56,924 nt of DNA from Terriglobales bacterium (lineage in GTDB: Bacteria; Acidobacteriota; Terriglobia; Terriglobales; Acidobacteriaceae): contig JAATGG010000134.1 in NCBI GenBank assembly GCA_015654835.1, positions 1 to 56,924 on the forward strand, written 5' to 3'. Positions within the stretch are counted from its first letter, which is position 1, and every line of letters starts with the position of its first letter. Below, one piece after another: positions 52,833 to 56,924 of this stretch. Made by a program: the position numbers and the translations under genes. Under the pieces are notes generated by a model that was not told where the DNA came from, searched no databases, and worked only from the letters and a program-made list of their open reading frames with translations.

Positions 52833-55800
52833 TTAGAAGTTCAACCGCAGTGCGAGTTGGAGATTACGTCCACCAACCGTCACCGAATTGATCTGCGTTA
52901 CACCGGCTCCGGTTCCGGCAGCGGTTAGGCTATAAGGTGTGCCCACACCCTTGGACCCTAGAACGTTGCTGTTGGGCTGTCCGAAGCTCGGATGGTTGAA
53001 AGCATTAGTCGCATCGGCGCGGAACTGAAGTTTTACGTCATGCTTCCACACTTCCGCCAGATCGAACTCCTTGTGTGCGGAGAGGTTCACAACGTTGATT
53101 CCAGGTCCGACCAACGTGTTTCTCTTCTCATTGCCGTAGGTGCCGTCTGCCGGCCGAACGAATGCCGCAGGGTTATACCAGGTTGTGATGTTCCGGTGTG
53201 CGGGCTTCGAACTGACGGTCCCAATATTGGGGAACGCGCCGCCGCCATTTGCCTGTGTCTGATGTTCTTGCGCGTCTGTCACGGTAAACGGATTGCCTGT
53301 GGACAGAACGAGCGAGCCGGACAACTGCCATCCGCCTGCAACTTCATTCAGCACAGCCCCATGGCTGAGGAACGGCTTTCCCTTGCCAAAAGGCAATTGG
53401 TACACGGCGTTGCCCTTGAAGGCATTCCGCGTATCGAAGTTTGAATTGCCGTAGGCCGCATCGGGATCATACGAATTCTGATAGTTGGGCGTGCCCGCAT
53501 GGCTGCCCCAGCCTGATGAGTCGGCCGAATCCAGCATGTGCGACCAAACATAGTTGAAGTTGAAGCTCAGCCCCGAAGAATACCGCCGGGTGATCTGCGC
53601 CTGAAGTGAGTTGTAGTTGGAGACAGCGTTATTCGTGTATCCAGTGATTTGGTTGAAATTCGGATACGGAATAGCTGCCTTATTGATGCTAGTCGGCAAG
53701 ATCTTGCTCTGCGGAATCTGGTTGAGCGCGGCTCCGCCATTGCCCCCGAACACCAAGTCATAGCCGTGGCTGGCCACATAGCCAAGTTCGACCACTAAGT
53801 TGTTTGCAATCTCGCGCTGCAGGGCCAGGTTCCATTGATAGATCTTCGGAACCGGAGTGTGGTAGTCCGTAAAGACGACGTTTTGACCGTTGAATGCGTC
53901 AGGCGACGTGTTATTCGAGATATACGGCAGCGGCGTGCCAGTTACAAAGTTTGTTCCCGGGCCATCCAATTTGGTAATTGGGGTGACGCCGCCTGTGGTG
54001 TCATTCGCGCTACCCGACGCACCAAATACTCTGCCGAGGTTTTGGCCGTAGTTATCGGCGCTCCAGTTGTAGGCATAGAGACCAAAGCCGCCGCGAAGAG
54101 TGGTCTTGGGGCTAGGCAACCATGAGAAGCCGACACGCGGAAGGAAGGTATTGTAGACATCTTCCTCCAACGAGGTGCGGCCATTTGCATGAGTGCTGGC
54201 GAACCACATCGCGCCAAGGGTGTTCGTGGCCGGGTTCATCACCGTCGGATCAAAGCTGTCGACGTTCCCATGCACCTCGTTCCAGCCATGATTGATCTGG
54301 TAGCGAAGGCCGAGGTTGACGGTCAGGTTTGGACGGACCTTGTAGTCGTCCTGAATAAAGAACTGCGGAGACTTCAGCCGCGCGCCGTACTCCGGCATGC
54401 TGGATGCACTCCAGCTAGCGGCATCTCCCAACAGAAAGTCGGCCATCGCCCAGCCAGTGCTGGTGTTAATGCTGGCAGATCCGTTAGGAGCTTCCGTCCA
54501 TTGTGCGGTGTAGTCATTGTCGCAGCCGCAGGTGCTGCTGCCGAAACTGAATGCGCCTGACTGGTGGCCTGCGCCCCATGCAAGCGAATCGTTCCGGTAG
54601 ATCAATACTTCGCCACCGAAGTGGAGAATGTGCTTGCCCGTGATCAGTGTTACGACGTCAGAGGGATCGAAGACATGCTCTTTGAAAAGATTGTGCCCTT
54701 GCTTGTTGATCCACGCCGGAGTCCAATCGCCATCTTCGAAATCGATGTCGGGAAAATCGTTTTCCTTGGAGAACTGCCACCCGAGTTGCGCCGGCAGGTT
54801 CTGCCCAAAACTGGCATCGCCGGTTTCACTGAATTGGTAGGTGTAGCCGAGACGGGCTTCGTTCACCATACGCGGGCTAATCGTCCACACATCGGTAACT
54901 TGGGCGTTGTTGTTCTCGATGTCTGAGCTTTGGCAACCTACGGGGCACGCCTCAACTCCGCTCGGGTTTGACACTTGCGTCGTGTCGGTTTCCACGTCGG
55001 ACATCGTTAAACGATGCTGCGGTGTTACGTCGTAGTCCAACCGTCCAAAATACCGTGTGACGGGATTGGGAAAACTGAGCGCAGAAGCAAAGTTCTGGAC
55101 CGGCTCTCCATGTCCACCCGTGCCGCAGGCGGGTGTGGTTGCAGTTCCGCAGATGAACTGTCCGCCTGCAATGTGATTGGCCGGCGTCGGGTACCATTGG
55201 ATGAACTTCGCTGCAACGTTATCCATCAAACCTGCGGGAATTGCATTCTTGCCGTTTTCGCTCACGAAGGATCGGCGAATCGGGTAAGGAATGCCGTTCG
55301 CATCATGTTCTATCGTCTGCGTGGCCGGATCGTAAAGTGGGGCCATGCCGGTGAAATCACCGCTCATCATGGCTGGCGTGGGAACCGTGTACTTGGTGCC
55401 AGTCCCATTGCCGCCGTCATTGATGATGTGATCGTAATTGAAGTAGAAGAACGCCTTCTTCACCTTCGGAAGAGGACCGCCCAGTGCGCCGCCAAAGTTG
55501 TTATAGTGCAAGGTCGGAGCAACAGTCCCCAGACCAAAATTGTAGGCATGGGCTGAGAAAGCATTGTTCTGGATAAAGTCATAAGCGGTGCCGTGATAGA
55601 CGCTGGTGCCGCTCTTGGTGATCTGATTGAAGATGACGCCGCCAATGCCATACTGCGCCGAGAACGACGAAGTGTTCACTTGCAATTCCGCAACATCCTC
55701 AAAGGTGGTGGCGTTGGCATTCATGCTTTGGCCGAGAGTGGTCGAAGCACCGTCTGAAAGAATATTGGAGTAAGGAAGGTTGCCGTTGATGGCTGCTTCC

Positions 55801-56318
55801 TGTCCGGGATTTGAACCCGATGCGCCCGATGCGCCCGGAAGCAGAATCACAAAATTTTCCCAGTCCTGGCCTACCTGGGGCAGTTCGTCCATGGACTTCG
55901 CATCCATGACAGTCGACTGATCGCCCGTTTCGGTAGTGAGCAATGGAACGTCGGTAGTGACCGTTACCTGCTCTTTTGTCGAGCCGATTCTCAGTTGGCC
56001 GTTGACCGTGGTGAAACCGACCTCCAAAGTGATGGGCCCGCGCACAAACTGGTCAAAACCTTCTTTTGTAAAAGTGATGGTGTAGTGGCCGGGTACGAGC
56101 GAATTGGTGTCGTAAAGGCCAGACTGGTTGGACACGAAATCCTTCGCTACTCCCGTGTCTACGTTCATTACGGTGACTGTCACTCCCGGAACAAGCGCTC
56201 CCGAAGCGTCCGTAACGCTACCGCGGATGTCACCCGCGTTGATGCTCTGTGCAATACATCCCCCGCTTCCAATAATCATCAGAAGAAGGGGCAGTATCCA
56301 TCGCACGATGTGTCTCAT
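52833..56318 (-). CDS. TonB-dependent receptor with carboxypeptidase-regulatory domain (Oar-like)
   Basis: 1161 aa. A signal peptide (ILPLLLMIIGSGGCIAQ) is followed by a carboxypeptidase-regulatory Ig-like domain (about 28-110, DIRGSVTDASGALVPGVTV), a plug-like region with AINGNLPYSNILSDGAS, and a large beta-barrel ending in LQLALRLNF. This architecture is abundant in Acidobacteriota and thought to take up large substrates or assist surface proteins; substrate unknown. ATG 56318 has AGGAGG 6 nt upstream, the best ribosome binding site in the window, and a good promoter lies about 190 nt upstream. Confidence 0.93.
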   Translation of the reverse strand: MRHIVRWILPLLLMIIGSGGCIAQSINAGDIRGSVTDASGALVPGVTVTVMNVDTGVAKDFVSNQSGLYDTNSLVPGHYTITFTKEGFDQFVRGPITLEVGFTTVNGQLRIGSTKEQVTVTTDVPLLTTETGDQSTVMDAKSMDELPQVGQDWENFVILLPGASGASGSNPGQEAAINGNLPYSNILSDGASTTLGQSMNANATTFEDVAELQVNTSSFSAQYGIGGVIFNQITKSGTSVYHGTAYDFIQNNAFSAHAYNFGLGTVAPTLHYNNFGGALGGPLPKVKKAFFYFNYDHIINDGGNGTGTKYTVPTPAMMSGDFTGMAPLYDPATQTIEHDANGIPYPIRRSFVSENGKNAIPAGLMDNVAAKFIQWYPTPANHIAGGQFICGTATTPACGTGGHGEPVQNFASALSFPNPVTRYFGRLDYDVTPQHRLTMSDVETDTTQVSNPSGVEACPVGCQSSDIENNNAQVTDVWTISPRMVNEARLGYTYQFSETGDASFGQNLPAQLGWQFSKENDFPDIDFEDGDWTPAWINKQGHNLFKEHVFDPSDVVTLITGKHILHFGGEVLIYRNDSLAWGAGHQSGAFSFGSSTCGCDNDYTAQWTEAPNGSASINTSTGWAMADFLLGDAASWSASSMPEYGARLKSPQFFIQDDYKVRPNLTVNLGLRYQINHGWNEVHGNVDSFDPTVMNPATNTLGAMWFASTHANGRTSLEEDVYNTFLPRVGFSWLPSPKTTLRGGFGLYAYNWSADNYGQNLGRVFGASGSANDTTGGVTPITKLDGPGTNFVTGTPLPYISNNTSPDAFNGQNVVFTDYHTPVPKIYQWNLALQREIANNLVVELGYVASHGYDLVFGGNGGAALNQIPQSKILPTSINKAAIPYPNFNQITGYTNNAVSNYNSLQAQITRRYSSGLSFNFNYVWSHMLDSADSSGWGSHAGTPNYQNSYDPDAAYGNSNFDTRNAFKGNAVYQLPFGKGKPFLSHGAVLNEVAGGWQLSGSLVLSTGNPFTVTDAQEHQTQANGGGAFPNIGTVSSKPAHRNITTWYNPAAFVRPADGTYGNEKRNTLVGPGINVVNLSAHKEFDLAEVWKHDVKLQFRADATNAFNHPSFGQPNSNVLGSKGVGTPYSLTAAGTGAGVTQINSVTVGGRNLQLALRLNF

Positions 56319-56783
56319 CTACAGCCTCCTGAATTTCTTGCAATTACAGCCGTTTTCAGATCGATAGCCGGGACGGATCCGTCGGGCAGTCTTTTTCCGC
56401 TGCCTTAAAGTCCGGCTCTGCTTGCCTAGGAAACGATTGCCATTGAGCATGAGTAAATGGCAGCATCACTCGCTGAAAAACATAGAATTTGCCATTTGAC
56501 ATGCGTTGCGAATTACACCATTCCAAATGGGCGACTGTCAAGCATCAAAATTTGCGATTATCCCTTAGACAAACGCTTTGTCTGCGAATACAATGGATGT
56601 ACTCAAGATTGCTGTATTTCGCCGGGACAAAGTGCACTGTCGCGTGACAGTAACCTCTTTTGAACTGTCGAATCGGCGTCGCTCATTTCCGGGATCGCAT
56701 GTTGGCGTCGAAGCGAACTTCTCCTGCGCCCTCGTGCGATCGCTCTTGCAGAAGACGACCGACATTGCGTTGCTCAACTCATC
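56319..56783. other. Upstream region of the TonB receptor gene
   Basis: 465 nt with low coding potential on both strands. It contains the promoter of the receptor gene and a leader of about 185 nt. I see no riboswitch fold I can name. A frame at 56578-56835 on the plus strand is judged a chance ORF. Confidence 0.6.
56512..56541 (-). promoter_or_regulatory. Sigma70-type promoter of the TonB receptor gene
   Basis: On the minus strand TTGACA (56536-56541, 6 of 6) and TGTAAT (56512-56517, 5 of 6) are separated by 18 nt. The predicted start lies near 56505, giving a leader of about 187 nt before ATG 56318. Confidence 0.7.
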
Positions 56784-56924
56784 TCAGAGAATTGGCAAGA
56801 TCAATTTCGTCCCCTGCGAAAGGCGCTGTTTCTGATCCGCTTTCGTGGCGACCATCCATTGGCGGACAAGAGCGGCCTGATCGGGCCTCGACATGCCGTG
56901 CACGTCGGCCAAGTCTTCTCCCAG
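56784..56924 (-). CDS. Possible C-terminal end of a gene entering from the right edge
   Basis: The minus strand is open from the window edge to TGA at 56784-56786 (about 46 residues). The segment SRPDQAALVRQWMVATKADQ has a helical, protein-like pattern and GC-rich third positions. The plus strand over the same bases also has an open frame without a start codon, so the strand is not certain. No family recognised. Confidence 0.25.
   Translation of the reverse strand: MGEDLADVHGMSRPDQAALVRQWMVATKADQKQRLSQGTKLILPIL

Noticed and set aside
56578-56835. 85-codon plus-strand ORF near the right edge
   Set aside because: Mixed composition without a known motif, no ribosome binding site, and it overlaps a better minus-strand frame.
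1-56924. Search for mobile elements, CRISPR arrays, tRNA and rRNA genes
   Set aside because: I saw no transposase or integrase motifs, no regularly spaced repeats, and no cloverleaf or T-loop pattern in the gaps. This was by eye, so small RNAs could be missed.

Overview
The window most likely comes from an Acidobacteriota chromosome (class Terriglobia). It combines several features typical of that group: a very large TonB-dependent receptor with an N-terminal carboxypeptidase-regulatory domain, TPR and FG-GAP/ASPIC-UnbV proteins beside it, a sedolisin (S53) with Ig-like repeats, a GH15 enzyme, and Gram-negative envelope genes (Omp85/TamB, waaA-lpxK-waaC). This is inference from gene content; no rRNA or other phylogenetic marker was compared. 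I found no tRNA, rRNA, CRISPR array, insertion sequence or prophage.

Layout. 1-5 kb: two sensor kinases, the first cut by the left edge. 5.05-12.4 kb: a short RND-pump remnant, then an Omp85 protein with about seven POTRA repeats next to a TamB-like protein. 12.4-17.9 kb: GH15 hydrolase, a small membrane protein, a radical SAM enzyme overlapping a class II aldolase, and a ferredoxin-nitroreductase. 18.2-25.8 kb: Der GTPase, diguanylate cyclase, DinG-like helicase, PncA, QueD. 25.8-31.7 kb: the Kdo/lipid A/heptose operon. 31.9-35.8 kb: MnmG, small secreted or membrane proteins, and a Crp/Fnr-family regulator.

36.3-42.5 kb is the most interesting part: a five-gene operon that looks like a trans-envelope electron conduit. 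It encodes a decaheme MtrA/DmsE-type cytochrome, a large beta-barrel that fits the MtrB/PioB role, two tandemly duplicated monoheme cytochromes, and a NapC/NirT-type membrane multiheme cytochrome with three predicted membrane segments. The divergent Crp/Fnr regulator has the recognition residues expected to read TGTGA, and two TGTGA-N6-TCAC palindromes lie between it and the operon. One is centred 41.5 nt before the start predicted from a nearby -10 element. All four intergenic gaps inside the operon contain a GC-rich hairpin, and a 24-position stem-loop closes it. No cell-surface MtrC/OmcA-type cytochrome is encoded in the window.

42.7-56.9 kb: an S53-like protease that appears to lack a catalytic Asp, an RNB/S1 ribonuclease, and an FG-GAP/ASPIC-UnbV protein convergent with two TPR proteins and the TonB receptor. 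The receptor has a clear promoter and an intrinsic terminator. The right edge may hold the end of one more gene.
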